The notes: generated by a model not told the origin, from the sequence alone. Counted from the first letter of the stretch, positions 42,520 to 52,635 are shown. The stretch is DNA of 64,000 bases from G016756615 sp050958605 (GCF_050958605.1 NZ_JBJHDO010000012.1:152925-216924), one strand, 5' to 3'. Translations and numbers: made by a program.

Positions 42520-44769
42520 TCAGGTGGCTGACGCGCGAAACGCCTCCTTTATGCGCGAATGCGTCAGCGGCAGGTCGTAGAGCCTGGCGCCAATGGCGTT
42601 GCGCACGGCATTTGCCACCGCCCCCGCCGTCGGACCCTGCGCGGCTTCGCCCGTGCCGAGGAAGGGCTCTCCAGGGCGATCGATGACCTCCACCTGCACG
42701 GAATCGGGAACGCTCGCAAAGCGCAGAATAGGGTAGCTCGACCAGTCGACGCTGGTGATGCGCGTGCGGTCGAACGTCACCTGCTCGTACAATGTCCAAC
42801 TGGCCGCCTGAAGAATGCCGCCTTGGACCTGGTTGTGAATCCCGTCGGGATTCACTGCTTCGCCACTGTCGATAGCCGCCGCAGCGCGGACGACGCGCGC
42901 ACGGCCGGTCGCCGGTTCGACCTCGACCTCGACCGCAAGCGCCAGATAAGCGGCCAGGTTCTTGTATCTGGCGAACGCGAAACCCTTGCCGCGACCACGC
43001 GGCAAGGACCCGTTCGCCCAGCCGAACGCGCTGGCTGCGCGCTCGACGACGTCCCGGGCGCGCTGATCGTCGAGATGACGCAGCCGGAAATCGACAGGAT
43101 CTACCCCGGCCCGGATCGCCAGCTCGTCGATTGTACTTTCGATCGCGAAGACATTGGCATATGCGCCCAACGCCCGGAGCGCCGAGACGCGCAGCGGCAT
43201 GTCGGGGAGAAAATGCCAAAGCACGCGCTTATTGGGTATGACGTAGAGCGGATTCGCGTTGCGGTCGCCACTGCCGGCGGGGCTGATCTTGAGCTCCGGG
43301 GTTTTCGGAGTGAAGCCCTCGGCCTTGTGGCGCGCCGCGAGAAGTGCGGCTGCGCCTCCCGGGCGAGTGGAGTGGATGTTGCTCCAAACGTCGTAGGTCC
43401 AGTCGCTGATCAGGCCGTCACTGCCAAGTTCGGCCGCAACCGACATCACCATGCCCGGCCCAAACGGCTCCCATGCATGCTCCTGCTCGCGCATCCATTG
43501 GACGCGTACGGGGCGTCCCGGCAATTTCGAAGCGATCAGGGCAGCGTCGCCTGCCGCATCATCGGCTCCGTTCTGCCCATAGCATCCCGAGCCCTCCATA
43601 TGGACGACGCGGACGCGCTCGATCGGCAGGGCCAACATCTCGGCGACGGCCTCGCGGTTCGGATACACGCCTTGTGTATGCGACCAGACCCTCATTCCCT
43701 CGCGCTCGTCCATATGCGCAACCGCGCAGGAAGGCCCGATCGAGCCGTGGATCTGGTAGGGACGGGTGAAAGTCGCCTCGAACCTGTCGCCCGAGAGATC
43801 GAGCGTACCTGCCTCGGCAACCGTGCCGACCTCGCGTTCCAGGGCGCGCAATGCTGTCGGCAGATTTTCCTGGTCGGGAAGCGTTTCGGTCTCGTCCCAT
43901 TGCGCGGCTCTCGCCAGAGCGCGCATCGCGCTGATGGCCTGAAATTCCTTCTCGGCTGCAACGGCGAGGAAATTGCCGTCCCGGATCACCGCAACGACAC
44001 CGGGCATTGCTTCGACCCCACTGCCGTCTACGTCCCGTAGCTTCGCGTCGTAGCTCGGCGGTCGCACCACGCGGGCATGCAGCATGCCTTCGAGCCGGAG
44101 GTCGTGGACATAGGCAATACCACCAGTGACCTTGGCCGGGATGTCCACCCGCGCGAGGCTTTTCCCGATCTGGCGATGGGCATCCGGCGGTTTGAGCGGC
44201 GAACTCGTGCTCGCCTCGACGTGAAGGTCAAGTCCGGCGACAAGCTCTCCATAGCGCGCCGACTGTCCGTCGCTTGTCGAGATGCTCCCATTCTCGGCTT
44301 TCAGTCCATCCACGGGCACGCCGAGCCGCCGACCCGCTTCTTCGAACAGGAGCGCTCTCGTCTGCGCTGCTGCGTGACGAACTGCCGTCGCGCTGTTCTG
44401 CATGGATTGGCTCCCGGCCGTGAATCCCTCGTCGGGGGTGCGCCCGGTATCCGCGGTCACCAGCTCGATGATTCCGGGCTCGACATCGAGTTCTTCCGCG
44501 GCGACCTGGAGTATAGCCGTGCGAATGCCTTGTCCGAGCTCCGCCTTCCCCGTGAAGACCGTGATCTTCCCCTCGGCATCGATCCTGATCCAGGCATCGA
44601 GAAAGGGCGTGTCTTCCAGGCTGCCAGGCCGCTTCGTCGGCGTATCGGAAAGCGGCGCCGGTTGCTGCGTCTCCTGTGCGGAACCCTTCCGTGGGAGCGA
44701 AAACGACACGACCAGCGCGCCCGTACCCTTGAGGAGGCTGCGCCGGCTCGGTTCGAAGGCACTACTCAT
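42520..44769 (-). CDS. Molybdopterin-binding aldehyde/xanthine-type dehydrogenase, large subunit
   Basis: A 749-residue molybdenum hydroxylase, closest in design to isoquinoline 1-oxidoreductase beta subunits. A twin-arginine segment (SRRSLLKGTGALVVSFS) marks export to the periplasm as a complex. The molybdenum-site pattern includes the QGIRTAILQVAAEEL segment, GSGCYGQNGADDAAGDA and a terminal GTGEAAQGPTAGAVANAV, with the catalytic glutamate. It would oxidise an aldehyde or heterocycle. The start at 44769 overlaps the 2Fe-2S gene stop by ATGA. Confidence 0.87.
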   Translation of the reverse strand: MSSAFEPSRRSLLKGTGALVVSFSLPRKGSAQETQQPAPLSDTPTKRPGSLEDTPFLDAWIRIDAEGKITVFTGKAELGQGIRTAILQVAAEELDVEPGIIELVTADTGRTPDEGFTAGSQSMQNSATAVRHAAAQTRALLFEEAGRRLGVPVDGLKAENGSISTSDGQSARYGELVAGLDLHVEASTSSPLKPPDAHRQIGKSLARVDIPAKVTGGIAYVHDLRLEGMLHARVVRPPSYDAKLRDVDGSGVEAMPGVVAVIRDGNFLAVAAEKEFQAISAMRALARAAQWDETETLPDQENLPTALRALEREVGTVAEAGTLDLSGDRFEATFTRPYQIHGSIGPSCAVAHMDEREGMRVWSHTQGVYPNREAVAEMLALPIERVRVVHMEGSGCYGQNGADDAAGDAALIASKLPGRPVRVQWMREQEHAWEPFGPGMVMSVAAELGSDGLISDWTYDVWSNIHSTRPGGAAALLAARHKAEGFTPKTPELKISPAGSGDRNANPLYVIPNKRVLWHFLPDMPLRVSALRALGAYANVFAIESTIDELAIRAGVDPVDFRLRHLDDQRARDVVERAASAFGWANGSLPRGRGKGFAFARYKNLAAYLALAVEVEVEPATGRARVVRAAAAIDSGEAVNPDGIHNQVQGGILQAASWTLYEQVTFDRTRITSVDWSSYPILRFASVPDSVQVEVIDRPGEPFLGTGEAAQGPTAGAVANAVRNAIGARLYDLPLTHSRIKEAFRASAT

Positions 44770-45263
44770 CCTGCGCTCCCTTCCGTCTGACCGCTGGCGG
44801 CCGACTTCATCAGCTCTGCGGCACGGTGGATCGAGGCGAGAATGCGCATATGGGTGCCGCATCGGCAGAGGTTGAAAGCCAGCGCCTGCCGGATTTCGGC
44901 GTCCGTCGGCGATGCGTTTTTTTGAAGCAGCGCCTGCGCCGCCATCATCATTCCAGGAATACAGTAGCCGCATTGCGCTGCCTGGAGTTCGATGAAGGCC
45001 TCCTGCATCGGACCCGGCTGCTCTGCAGTGCCAAGCCCCTCGATCGTCGTGACCGTCCTGCCTTGAACCGCCAGCAGGGGCGTCACACAGGACAGGACGG
45101 CTGCGCCGTCGACCATTACGGTGCAGGAGCCGCATTGGCCGAGGCCACAGCCATATTTCGCGCCGTTGAGCCCGAAATCGTCGCGCAGCACGTAGAGCAA
45201 AGGGGTGGAAGGGTCGGAATTGGTTTCCTGTTTGCTTCCGTTGACCGTCAATGAAATAGCCAT
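44766..45263 (-). CDS. (2Fe-2S)-binding subunit of molybdenum hydroxylase
   Basis: A 165-residue ferredoxin-type subunit with two iron-sulfur centres: a plant-type cluster (GCGLGQCGSC, then a cysteine in LSC) and a second with QCGYCIPG and NLCRCGTH. It carries electrons from the molybdenum subunit to the cytochrome. It has no signal peptide and probably travels with the Tat-tagged large subunit. Confidence 0.92.
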   Translation of the reverse strand: MAISLTVNGSKQETNSDPSTPLLYVLRDDFGLNGAKYGCGLGQCGSCTVMVDGAAVLSCVTPLLAVQGRTVTTIEGLGTAEQPGPMQEAFIELQAAQCGYCIPGMMMAAQALLQKNASPTDAEIRQALAFNLCRCGTHMRILASIHRAAELMKSAASGQTEGSAG

Positions 45264-45264
45264 G

Positions 45265-46659
45265 TCAGTACTCCGCGCCAACATTGGTCGGCGCCCTCTC
45301 GATACCGTCGGATGGACGTATGGTGACCGGGTAATCCCCACTGCGCGTGGCCCGGACCATCTCCTCGACACCGTCCCATGCTTCCCTTCCGGAAAAGCGT
45401 GCCCGCATGTAGGCGAGCAGTTCACCGACCTGACGGTCATCGAGAGCACCGGCGAAGCCAGGCATGACGGAACTCGCCTCGCCGTCGGCGGGCGGCAGGC
45501 CGAAGAGAGTTACGTTGACTATGTTCTGCGGGCTGGCGGCATTGACGGCCGTGCTCAATCGGAAGTCGAGTCCTCCAAAGGGAAGAGGTCGATCGGACTC
45601 GTGGCATGTGGCGCAAGCTGCCGCGTAGATCGCCGCGCCTTCGCCATGGATATCGCTGCCCTGCGGCTGTACCACGCTATCGACGGCCTGGACCACGTCT
45701 CCGGATTTCGCGGCGTCGCTTCGGACCTCCTCCAACAACCGGTCGGCCTCGGCGCGGCGCTGGTCGGACGGTTCGCCCATGATCGAGGCGACATAGATGG
45801 CGATCGCCTCGATGTCGCTGTCGGGCAACCCGCCCAGATTGCCGGTGACCTCGGCCATCGGGCCTCGCGACACGCCATGCAGTTCGTGCCAGCCATTGCG
45901 CAGGTAGAAGGCCAGGCTGTCCTCATTCCATGGTATCGGTGCCGGCGAGCTCTCGTTGATCGCGTAGGCGATCCAGCCTTCAGCCTCGCCTCCCCCGAAA
46001 TGGCGGCTGGAATCCGCGGCGCCAAGCGCATTGCGCGGTGTGTGGCAGGCGCCGCAATGACCGAGGCCTTCGGCGAGATAGGCGCCACGATTCCATTCCG
46101 CGCTCTGTTCCGCGACGGGCTGGTGCGGCCCTTTATCGAGGAACAGGAACTTCCACCCGGCAAGCAGGGGGCGGAAACCGAGCGGGAAGACCAGATCGTT
46201 CTGGCGCGGCTCGGCACGAACAGGTTCGCGTGTCATCAGATAGGCGTAGAGGGCGCGATTGTCCTCGTCGGTGACGCGAGTGAAATGATCGTAGGGAAAG
46301 GCCGGATAGAGATGCCGACCCTCGCGGTCGACCCCTTCGCGCATCGCCCGCCGGAACGCCTCCTCCGACCATCGCCCAATCCCCGTCTCGGGATCGGGTG
46401 TGATGTTGGTGGAATAGATCGTTCCAAATGGTGTCGGAAGCGGCAATCCGCCTGCAAACGCCTTCTCTCCCGGAACTGTGTGGCACGCGATGCAATTGCC
46501 TACAGCCGCCAACTGTGCGCCGCGTTCGAGGAGATCGGCGCCGAATTCCGCCGTCTCCCCAGAGATCGGCTCTATCTCTGATCTCCAGGCAAAAGCTGCG
46601 AAAGCCGCGCCGCCCAAGACAACGAGGCCTAAGACAATAAGAACAATCCGTACAACCAT
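45265..46659 (-). CDS. Membrane-anchored triheme cytochrome c
   Basis: A 464-residue protein with an N-terminal anchor (RIVLIVLGLVVLGGAAFAAFAW) and three heme c sites: CIACH, CGACH and CATCH. It is the electron acceptor of the molybdenum hydroxylase, as in membrane-bound aldehyde dehydrogenases of acetic acid bacteria, and would pass electrons to the quinone pool or a terminal oxidase. ATG 46659 is chosen; a GTG at 46683 adds eight residues. It is the first gene of the three-gene operon. Confidence 0.9.
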   Translation of the reverse strand: MVVRIVLIVLGLVVLGGAAFAAFAWRSEIEPISGETAEFGADLLERGAQLAAVGNCIACHTVPGEKAFAGGLPLPTPFGTIYSTNITPDPETGIGRWSEEAFRRAMREGVDREGRHLYPAFPYDHFTRVTDEDNRALYAYLMTREPVRAEPRQNDLVFPLGFRPLLAGWKFLFLDKGPHQPVAEQSAEWNRGAYLAEGLGHCGACHTPRNALGAADSSRHFGGGEAEGWIAYAINESSPAPIPWNEDSLAFYLRNGWHELHGVSRGPMAEVTGNLGGLPDSDIEAIAIYVASIMGEPSDQRRAEADRLLEEVRSDAAKSGDVVQAVDSVVQPQGSDIHGEGAAIYAAACATCHESDRPLPFGGLDFRLSTAVNAASPQNIVNVTLFGLPPADGEASSVMPGFAGALDDRQVGELLAYMRARFSGREAWDGVEEMVRATRSGDYPVTIRPSDGIERAPTNVGAEY

Positions 46660-46732
46660 CAGACCGTGCAACGTTCCATGCACGACGCAAAAGCATGGAT
46701 CTTCAAATAGTTCCGTTCCTCGGCAAAATCAT

Positions 46733-49700
46733 TTAGGCTGAACTCGTCCCCCGCCGCCGATCACGGCTGCTTTGGGCGAAATCCGCGGGATTGCTTCCCC
46801 CTTTCGGACGTCCGAAGCGCAACAGCCAGTGGGAAAACTGTTCCATATACAAATAGATGACCGGGGTGATGAACAGGGTCAGCGCCTGTGACAGGAGCAG
46901 CCCGCCGACCACGGCAATACCGAGTGGCTGGCGCAGCTCGGCGCTGGCGCCCGCTCCCATCGCGATGGGGATCGTGCCCATCAGCGCGGCAAGCGTGGTC
47001 ATCATGATCGGACGAAAACGTATCAAACAGGCTCGATGAATAGCCTCGACCGGTTCCCTGCCCTGGCGCCGAAGCATCAGCGCCACGTCGATCATCATGA
47101 TCCCGTTCTTCTTGACGATTCCGATCAGCATCAGAATTCCGATCACCGCGATGACCGAAAGATCGAGGCCAGCGAATCGCAAAGCCACCAGCGCTCCAAG
47201 CACCGCCGACGGGAGTCCTGTCAGGATCGTCAACGGGTGGATAAAACTTTCGTAGAGCATGCCGAGCACGACATAGATCGTCAGGATCGCCCCGGCGATG
47301 AGAAGGCCTTGATTGGCGAGCGAACTCTGGAATGTCTTCGCTGTGCCCGCAAAGGTGGTCGAGATGGTCTGCGGAATGCCGATTCTCTCCTTGAGTGCCG
47401 CGATTTCGCGAACGCTGTTACCCAGGGCGACACCTCGAGGCAGGTTGTAGGAAATCGTCACCGCCGGAAGTTGGCCGAGTTGATTGACGGTAAGTGGCCC
47501 GGCAGTGCGCTCGACGGTGGCGAACGCACCGATCGGGACGATGCTGCCATTCGACGTCCGTACCTTCAGCGCCAGCATTCTCTCGGGCGACCAGGGAATC
47601 CGAGGATCGAGTTCGATGATCACGGCATAGCTGTCGGTCAAACCGAAGATGGTCGAGACCTGCTCGAAGCCAAAACCAGCATAAAGCGTCGAGCGGAGCG
47701 TTTCGGCGTCCACACCCAGCATCGCGGCCTTGTCGCGGTCGACCTTGAGGGTTGCCTGGAGCGCATTCAAATTCAGATCGGTGGCCACATCGACGAACGT
47801 AGAGCGGTCGGCGCTCATGGCATCCGCCAGCTTCTGCGCCCAGAGATTCGTCTCGGAATGGTCCAGCCCTTGCACGGCCAATTGATATTGGCTCTTCGAA
47901 GCCCGCGTGCCGATGTTCAGGTTCTGCACTGGAACCATGAAGGTGGCGATGCCGGGCACAGCGGCGAGCTGGCGCCTGAGGTCGGAAAGCACGGTATCGA
48001 GCGGCGGACGCTGATCCCTGGGTTTCAGCTCCACGAACATCCTGCCAGCGTTCAACGCGTTCGCTCCCCCACCCCCGCCGGCGCCGACCGAGGAAGCCAC
48101 ATGGGCGACATAGGGCGACTGCGCAAAGACTTCGGCCACCTGCTGTTGAAGCTTGATCATGGCATCGAAGGAAATGTCCTGCCTGGCCTCGGTCGACACA
48201 CTCAGCTGACCGATGTCTTCCTGCGGGAAGAAGCCTTTGGGCGCGCTCTGCAGAAGCCAGACGGAGATGATCGAAGTCGCGACGAAGACCAGCAGGACAG
48301 CAAGGCTGTGGCGAAGGCAAAGAGACAAAAGCCGGTCATAGGCCTTGAGCAGTCGGCCCCGGCAGGATCCGTCGTCTTCGCCTCCCCTTCGGCCCCGACT
48401 GGGTGTTCCGAGCAGCCGCGAGCACAGCATTGGCGTCAGCGTGAGCGAAACGAACATCGACGCCAAAATGGCAACCGTGACGACCACCGCGAATTCGTTG
48501 AAGATACGGCCGACCACGCCGCCCATCAGCAGAACGGGAATGAACACCGCCACGAGCGACACCGAGATCGAGATGATGGTGAAGCCGATCTCGCGCGCGC
48601 CCTTGAAAGCGGCATCGAACGCCGGCAGGCCGTCTTCTTCCATGTGCCGATAAATGTTCTCCAGCATGACGATTGCGTCGTCGACGACCAGCCCGACTGC
48701 AAGCGTCAGACCCATCAGCGAGATATTGTCGATGGAGAAATGGAAGAGATACATCATACCCAGCGTCGCGATCAGGGAGATCGGCACGGCCACCGCGGGT
48801 ATGACGGTCGCCGTTACCCGACGCAGGAACAGAAAGATGACCATCACGACCAGGCCGATGGTCAGGGCCAGGGTAAGTTTTACGTCGCTTACCGCGGCGC
48901 GAATGGATGTCGAGCGGTCGTTGAGCAGCCGGATGTCGGCCGCGGCAGGCATTTGGGCCTTGAACGATGGGAGCAGCGCCTTCACACGGTCGACCACGTC
49001 CACCGTGTTGGCGTCGGGTTGACGCTGAACGGCGAGCAGGACGGCGCGGGAGCCGTCATACCAGCTCGCGGTATTGGTCACTTCGACGGAATCGATGACG
49101 CGCGTGACGTCACCCAGCCGCACCGGATGCCCGTCACGGCTGGCGATGACCACCTGCGCGAAATCCGATGCGTTCTTGAGATCCGTATTCGTCGTGATGG
49201 TCAGCTGCTGGTGCGCGTTGGACAGCGTGCCCAGCGGCGTGTTGCTGTTGGCATTCGTAATGGCGTCGCGCAACTGGTCGACGGCGATACCCCGTGCGGC
49301 AAGCGCGGTCGGATCGATCTGGATCCGTACGGCATATTTCTGGCTGCCGAAGATGGCCACTTGCGCCACGCCATCGATGGTGGACAGAAACGGTGAAATC
49401 ACGTTTTCGGCAAGGGCATCGAGATCCGTCAGCGGAACGATGTCGCTCACCAGCGCCAGTATCAGTATTGGGGCGTCTGCCGGATTGACCTTGCGATAGC
49501 TGGGTGGGCTCGTCATCTCCGGGGGCAACGTCCGCAGGGTTCGGGCGATGGCTGCCTGCACATCGGCCGCCGCCGCATCTATGTTGCGGTCCAGGTCGAA
49601 CTGGATGGCGATCGAGGTCGAGCCAAGGGAGTTGGTCGTGGTGATGGAATCGATTCCAGCAATCGTGGCGAATTGCTTGATCAGAGGAGTGGCAACCGAA

Positions 49701-49879
49701 CTCGCCATGGTCTGCGGCGAAGCGCCGGGAAGCGAAGCCGAAACATTGACGACGGGGAAATCGGCGCGAGGCAAGGCTGCCACGGGAAGGAACTTCAAGG
49801 CGAACAGTCCGCCGAGCACCAGCGCGAACGACATCAGCAGCGTGGCGACAGGACGGCGGATGCAGAAATCGGATATCAT
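46733..49879 (-). CDS. RND multidrug efflux permease (HAE1, MdtB/MdtC-like)
   Basis: A 1048-residue inner-membrane proton antiporter with 12 spans and two large periplasmic domains. The N-terminus (FCIRRPVATLLMSFALVLGG) and the repeated GLVVDDAIVMLENIYRHMEE are characteristic, as are the charged relay residues in the fourth span. It exports drugs, bile-salt-like or aromatic compounds through an outer-membrane partner not encoded here. It overlaps the adaptor gene by ATGA. Confidence 0.93.
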   Translation of the reverse strand: MISDFCIRRPVATLLMSFALVLGGLFALKFLPVAALPRADFPVVNVSASLPGASPQTMASSVATPLIKQFATIAGIDSITTTNSLGSTSIAIQFDLDRNIDAAAADVQAAIARTLRTLPPEMTSPPSYRKVNPADAPILILALVSDIVPLTDLDALAENVISPFLSTIDGVAQVAIFGSQKYAVRIQIDPTALAARGIAVDQLRDAITNANSNTPLGTLSNAHQQLTITTNTDLKNASDFAQVVIASRDGHPVRLGDVTRVIDSVEVTNTASWYDGSRAVLLAVQRQPDANTVDVVDRVKALLPSFKAQMPAAADIRLLNDRSTSIRAAVSDVKLTLALTIGLVVMVIFLFLRRVTATVIPAVAVPISLIATLGMMYLFHFSIDNISLMGLTLAVGLVVDDAIVMLENIYRHMEEDGLPAFDAAFKGAREIGFTIISISVSLVAVFIPVLLMGGVVGRIFNEFAVVVTVAILASMFVSLTLTPMLCSRLLGTPSRGRRGGEDDGSCRGRLLKAYDRLLSLCLRHSLAVLLVFVATSIISVWLLQSAPKGFFPQEDIGQLSVSTEARQDISFDAMIKLQQQVAEVFAQSPYVAHVASSVGAGGGGGANALNAGRMFVELKPRDQRPPLDTVLSDLRRQLAAVPGIATFMVPVQNLNIGTRASKSQYQLAVQGLDHSETNLWAQKLADAMSADRSTFVDVATDLNLNALQATLKVDRDKAAMLGVDAETLRSTLYAGFGFEQVSTIFGLTDSYAVIIELDPRIPWSPERMLALKVRTSNGSIVPIGAFATVERTAGPLTVNQLGQLPAVTISYNLPRGVALGNSVREIAALKERIGIPQTISTTFAGTAKTFQSSLANQGLLIAGAILTIYVVLGMLYESFIHPLTILTGLPSAVLGALVALRFAGLDLSVIAVIGILMLIGIVKKNGIMMIDVALMLRRQGREPVEAIHRACLIRFRPIMMTTLAALMGTIPIAMGAGASAELRQPLGIAVVGGLLLSQALTLFITPVIYLYMEQFSHWLLRFGRPKGGSNPADFAQSSRDRRRGTSSA

Positions 49880-51096
49880 GGCCGTTTGTCGGGATTGTCG
49901 CCGGCCTGGGTGGCAGTTGGCCCGGGCCGGGCTCCCGGGTCATATCGAACCTTGCTCCCCTGCTTCAGATGGGCCTGGCCATCGACGACCACGCGCTCGC
50001 CATTGCTCAGTCCGGCGTTGATGGCACTATTCCCCCCCTCGTCGAGCGCCACCGTGACCGGGCGGACCTCGACCGTGTCGTCGCCTCTCACGACGTAAAC
50101 GAACGCCCCCTTTTGTCCGGACTGAACCGCGACGGTCGGTATCGAGGTCATGCCGCTCATCACTCCGGCTTCGAGCACGACATCGACGTACTGACCCGGC
50201 CAAAGCGCCAGGTCCTTGTTCTGGAATCGCGCCTTGATTGCCACTGTGCCCGAGGCGGTGTCGACCGAGGAATCGACGAAATCCAGTGAACCCGTCGCCA
50301 CCGGCGTCTGTTGGTCGGCGAGATAGAGGTCGACCTTTGCCACCGCGGGCCCGCCAAGCGCCTTTTTGAGCAGAGGCAGATCCGTTTGCGGAAGATTGAA
50401 CCCGACGTCGAGCGGATCCATCTGCGTGATCGTCACCAGCGATCTCGGCGCGCCGCTGGTGACAGGCGAGACGAGATCGCCGATGGTGACGGCGACGGCG
50501 CCGAGCCGGCCGGAAATGGGCGCGGCTATGGTGGCATATCCGAGTTGCACCTGATCCGCTTCCACCGTGGCATGGTCGGCTTTGATCGTGCTTTCCAGAC
50601 CGCGCTCGGCGGCGAGCGCCTGATCGTAGGCCTGCGCCGTACCTGCCTGCTTGTCGGCGAGATCGCGCGCCCGTTCCAGGTCCGCCTTTGCACTGGCGAG
50701 CAGCGCCTGGTCCTTTTCGAGGGCGGCCTGATCGCGATCGAGCTGAGCCTTGAGTGCGCGGTCGTCCAGCTGGAACAGGGTGTCTCCGGCCTTCACCATC
50801 TGGCCATCCCGGATCGGGATGGCGATAACCGCGCTGGCAATGCGCGCGCCGATCTCGGCCACTGCCGGCGACAGGACAGAACCGATCGCATACCGGCGCA
50901 CCGGAAAGTCGGCAGTCGATGCCACGGCTGTGACGACCGAAACGGCCGGCGCTGCATCCACATCCGCCGGATCCGGTCGGACGGCCATGCCTGAACGGTC
51001 CGCGAATTGGCGCAACGCTGCTCCGGACCAGCCATGGTTCACGGCAATAGCCGCCCCGGCCACCAGGAACAGCAAAATCACGTTCGCCCGGCGCAT
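49876..51096 (-). CDS. RND efflux periplasmic adaptor (MdtA-like)
   Basis: A 406-residue membrane-fusion protein: one N-terminal signal-anchor (NVILLFLVAGAAIAVNHG), a lipoyl half-motif, a coiled-coil hairpin (LKAQLDRDQAALEKDQALLASAKADLERARDL) and a beta-barrel. It joins the RND permease to an outer-membrane channel. Promoter lies in the 216 bases upstream, which also hold a nested palindrome. Confidence 0.92.
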   Translation of the reverse strand: MRRANVILLFLVAGAAIAVNHGWSGAALRQFADRSGMAVRPDPADVDAAPAVSVVTAVASTADFPVRRYAIGSVLSPAVAEIGARIASAVIAIPIRDGQMVKAGDTLFQLDDRALKAQLDRDQAALEKDQALLASAKADLERARDLADKQAGTAQAYDQALAAERGLESTIKADHATVEADQVQLGYATIAAPISGRLGAVAVTIGDLVSPVTSGAPRSLVTITQMDPLDVGFNLPQTDLPLLKKALGGPAVAKVDLYLADQQTPVATGSLDFVDSSVDTASGTVAIKARFQNKDLALWPGQYVDVVLEAGVMSGMTSIPTVAVQSGQKGAFVYVVRGDDTVEVRPVTVALDEGGNSAINAGLSNGERVVVDGQAHLKQGSKVRYDPGARPGPTATQAGDNPDKRP

Positions 51097-51183
51097 CGGC
51101 GGACCTCGATGGAGTTATTTACCGCCGTCGCTTAGAGCATGTCGCGCGATCGAGAGCTGCGCGGCATGCGTAAGCTGTTGTAT

Positions 51184-51232
51184 TTGCATGTCTTTCACCC
51201 AAAACCACGGCACATTTTTGGGCGACATGCAA
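51184..51232. terminator. Nested inverted repeat between lysE and the RND operon
   Basis: TTGCATGTC (51184-51192) pairs with GACATGCAA (51224-51232), and CCCAAAA (51198-51204) with TTTTGGG (51216-51222). It lies 81 bases after the lysE stop on the minus strand and 88 bases before the RND operon start. A terminator or a regulatory site for the RND operon are both possible; no clear T-run is present. Confidence 0.4.
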
Positions 51233-51312
51233 TAAATAGCGCGGATTGCCGGCAAAAAAGGGTGAAAGACCGTACCTTACGAAGATTTAACCAGCTTGTC
51301 GCGATGTGCGAG

Positions 51313-51909
51313 CTAACCCAGCATCGGCCAAAGGGTGACGGCCAACAGCAGGCCCATGGCGACGTTGAACCATTTGAGCCGTGTCGGATCGGCCAGAAAG
51401 CCGCGCAATGCCGAGCCGAACGCCGCCCAGGTGGACACGCTCGGCAGGTTGACGGCCGCAAAACCAAGAGCAACGATCAGCATCGAAACCAGCGGAGCGC
51501 GCGGGTCGGTGTAAACGGCCATGCCGGTGATCGCTATCATCCACGCTTTCGGGTTGACCCATTGGAACGCGGCCGCCTCACCGAACGTCATTGGCCGCGC
51601 ATCCGCGCCCTTCTTGTCGCCGAGGGAACGGGACATGGCGATGCGCCAGGCCAGATAGAGCAGATAGGCGCCGCCGGCGATCTTCAGCGTCAGATGGAGA
51701 GCCGGAAACGCCGCCAGCAGCGCGCCAAGCCCAAAGCCCACCGCAAGGAGCAGGAGAAGAAAGCCGGCACCTATCCCAAGCATATGCGGCATTGTTCGGC
51801 GAAAGCCGAAATTCACGCCGGAGGCGAGCAGCATCAGGTTGTTCGGCCCCGGTGTGATCGAGGTCACCAAGGCGTAGACCAGCAATGCGAAAAACATGTC
51901 CGGCTGCAT
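51313..51909 (-). CDS. LysE-family translocator
   Basis: A 198-residue exporter with about six membrane spans. The N-terminus TSITPGPNNLMLLASGVNFGFRRT carries the family PGPN motif, and KKGADARPMTFGEAAAFQWVNPKAW is typical of the RhtB branch. Such proteins export amino acids or related metabolites. Its place beside the branched-chain amino acid genes is suggestive only. Confidence 0.9.
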   Translation of the reverse strand: MQPDMFFALLVYALVTSITPGPNNLMLLASGVNFGFRRTMPHMLGIGAGFLLLLLAVGFGLGALLAAFPALHLTLKIAGGAYLLYLAWRIAMSRSLGDKKGADARPMTFGEAAAFQWVNPKAWMIAITGMAVYTDPRAPLVSMLIVALGFAAVNLPSVSTWAAFGSALRGFLADPTRLKWFNVAMGLLLAVTLWPMLG

Positions 51910-51956
51910 GGCCAGCTATCTCTTGCTAGGGGAAAAAGGTGCGTGACCGGCAGGTC

Positions 51957-52529
51957 TCACATGCCCTGCGGCCCGCGATTCATCGCGGCGATGCCCGTTC
52001 GACAGATCTCGACCAGGCCGAGCGGCTTCATGATGGCGATGAACTGGTCGATCTTGGAGCTCTTGCCGGTGATCTCGAAGATGAAATGCTCGGTGTTCGC
52101 ATCGATGACCTTGGCGCGGAAGGCATCCGCGAGCCGCAGCGCCTCGACGCGAGCCTCGCCCGTGCCGGTGACCTTGACCAAAGCGAGTTCACGCTCCAGC
52201 GGCGTTCCGTTGCCGAGATCGTCGGCAAGCACCGTCAGGTCGACCACCCTATGCACCGGGACGATGCGCTCGAGCTGATGCTTGATCTGTTCCAGCACGT
52301 GATGGGTCCCGCTTGTCACGATCGTGATGCGCGACAGATGCTTCTCATGCTCGGTTTCCGAAACGGTCAGGCTTTCGATGTTATAGCCGCGGCCTGAAAA
52401 CAGACCGATGACTCGGGCAAGAACGCCCGGCTCGTTGTCGACGAGCACGGAGAGAGTGTGCTTCTCCAGCTTCGCCGTTTCCTTGGAGATGAAATAGGCC
52501 GAGCCGGTGGCTTGTAGGTGGGCGCTCAT
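51957..52529 (-). CDS. ilvN: Acetolactate synthase, small (regulatory) subunit
   Basis: A 190-residue regulatory subunit: an ACT domain at residues 25-100 (TLSVLVDNEPGVLARVIGLFSGRGYNIESLTV) that binds valine for feedback inhibition, and a C-terminal domain. It begins 106 bases after the large subunit. The two-gene order and leader attenuator define the operon; some annotations would call it ilvH. Confidence 0.95.
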   Translation of the reverse strand: MSAHLQATGSAYFISKETAKLEKHTLSVLVDNEPGVLARVIGLFSGRGYNIESLTVSETEHEKHLSRITIVTSGTHHVLEQIKHQLERIVPVHRVVDLTVLADDLGNGTPLERELALVKVTGTGEARVEALRLADAFRAKVIDANTEHFIFEITGKSSKIDQFIAIMKPLGLVEICRTGIAAMNRGPQGM

Positions 52530-52635
52530 CTGAGTTTGCTTTCTCTAATACTTTCAATTTGGAGCGGTGTTCGAGCGGCTCGGCTTGCCGACGTCGCCCG
52601 GAAAGGGCGGCGGGTCTGTCGCCCGCCGCTCCTTG

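Noticed and set aside
47036..49396. 786-residue open frame opposite the RND permease gene
   Set aside because: It mirrors the permease codons, is full of Arg, Asp and His and has no domain.
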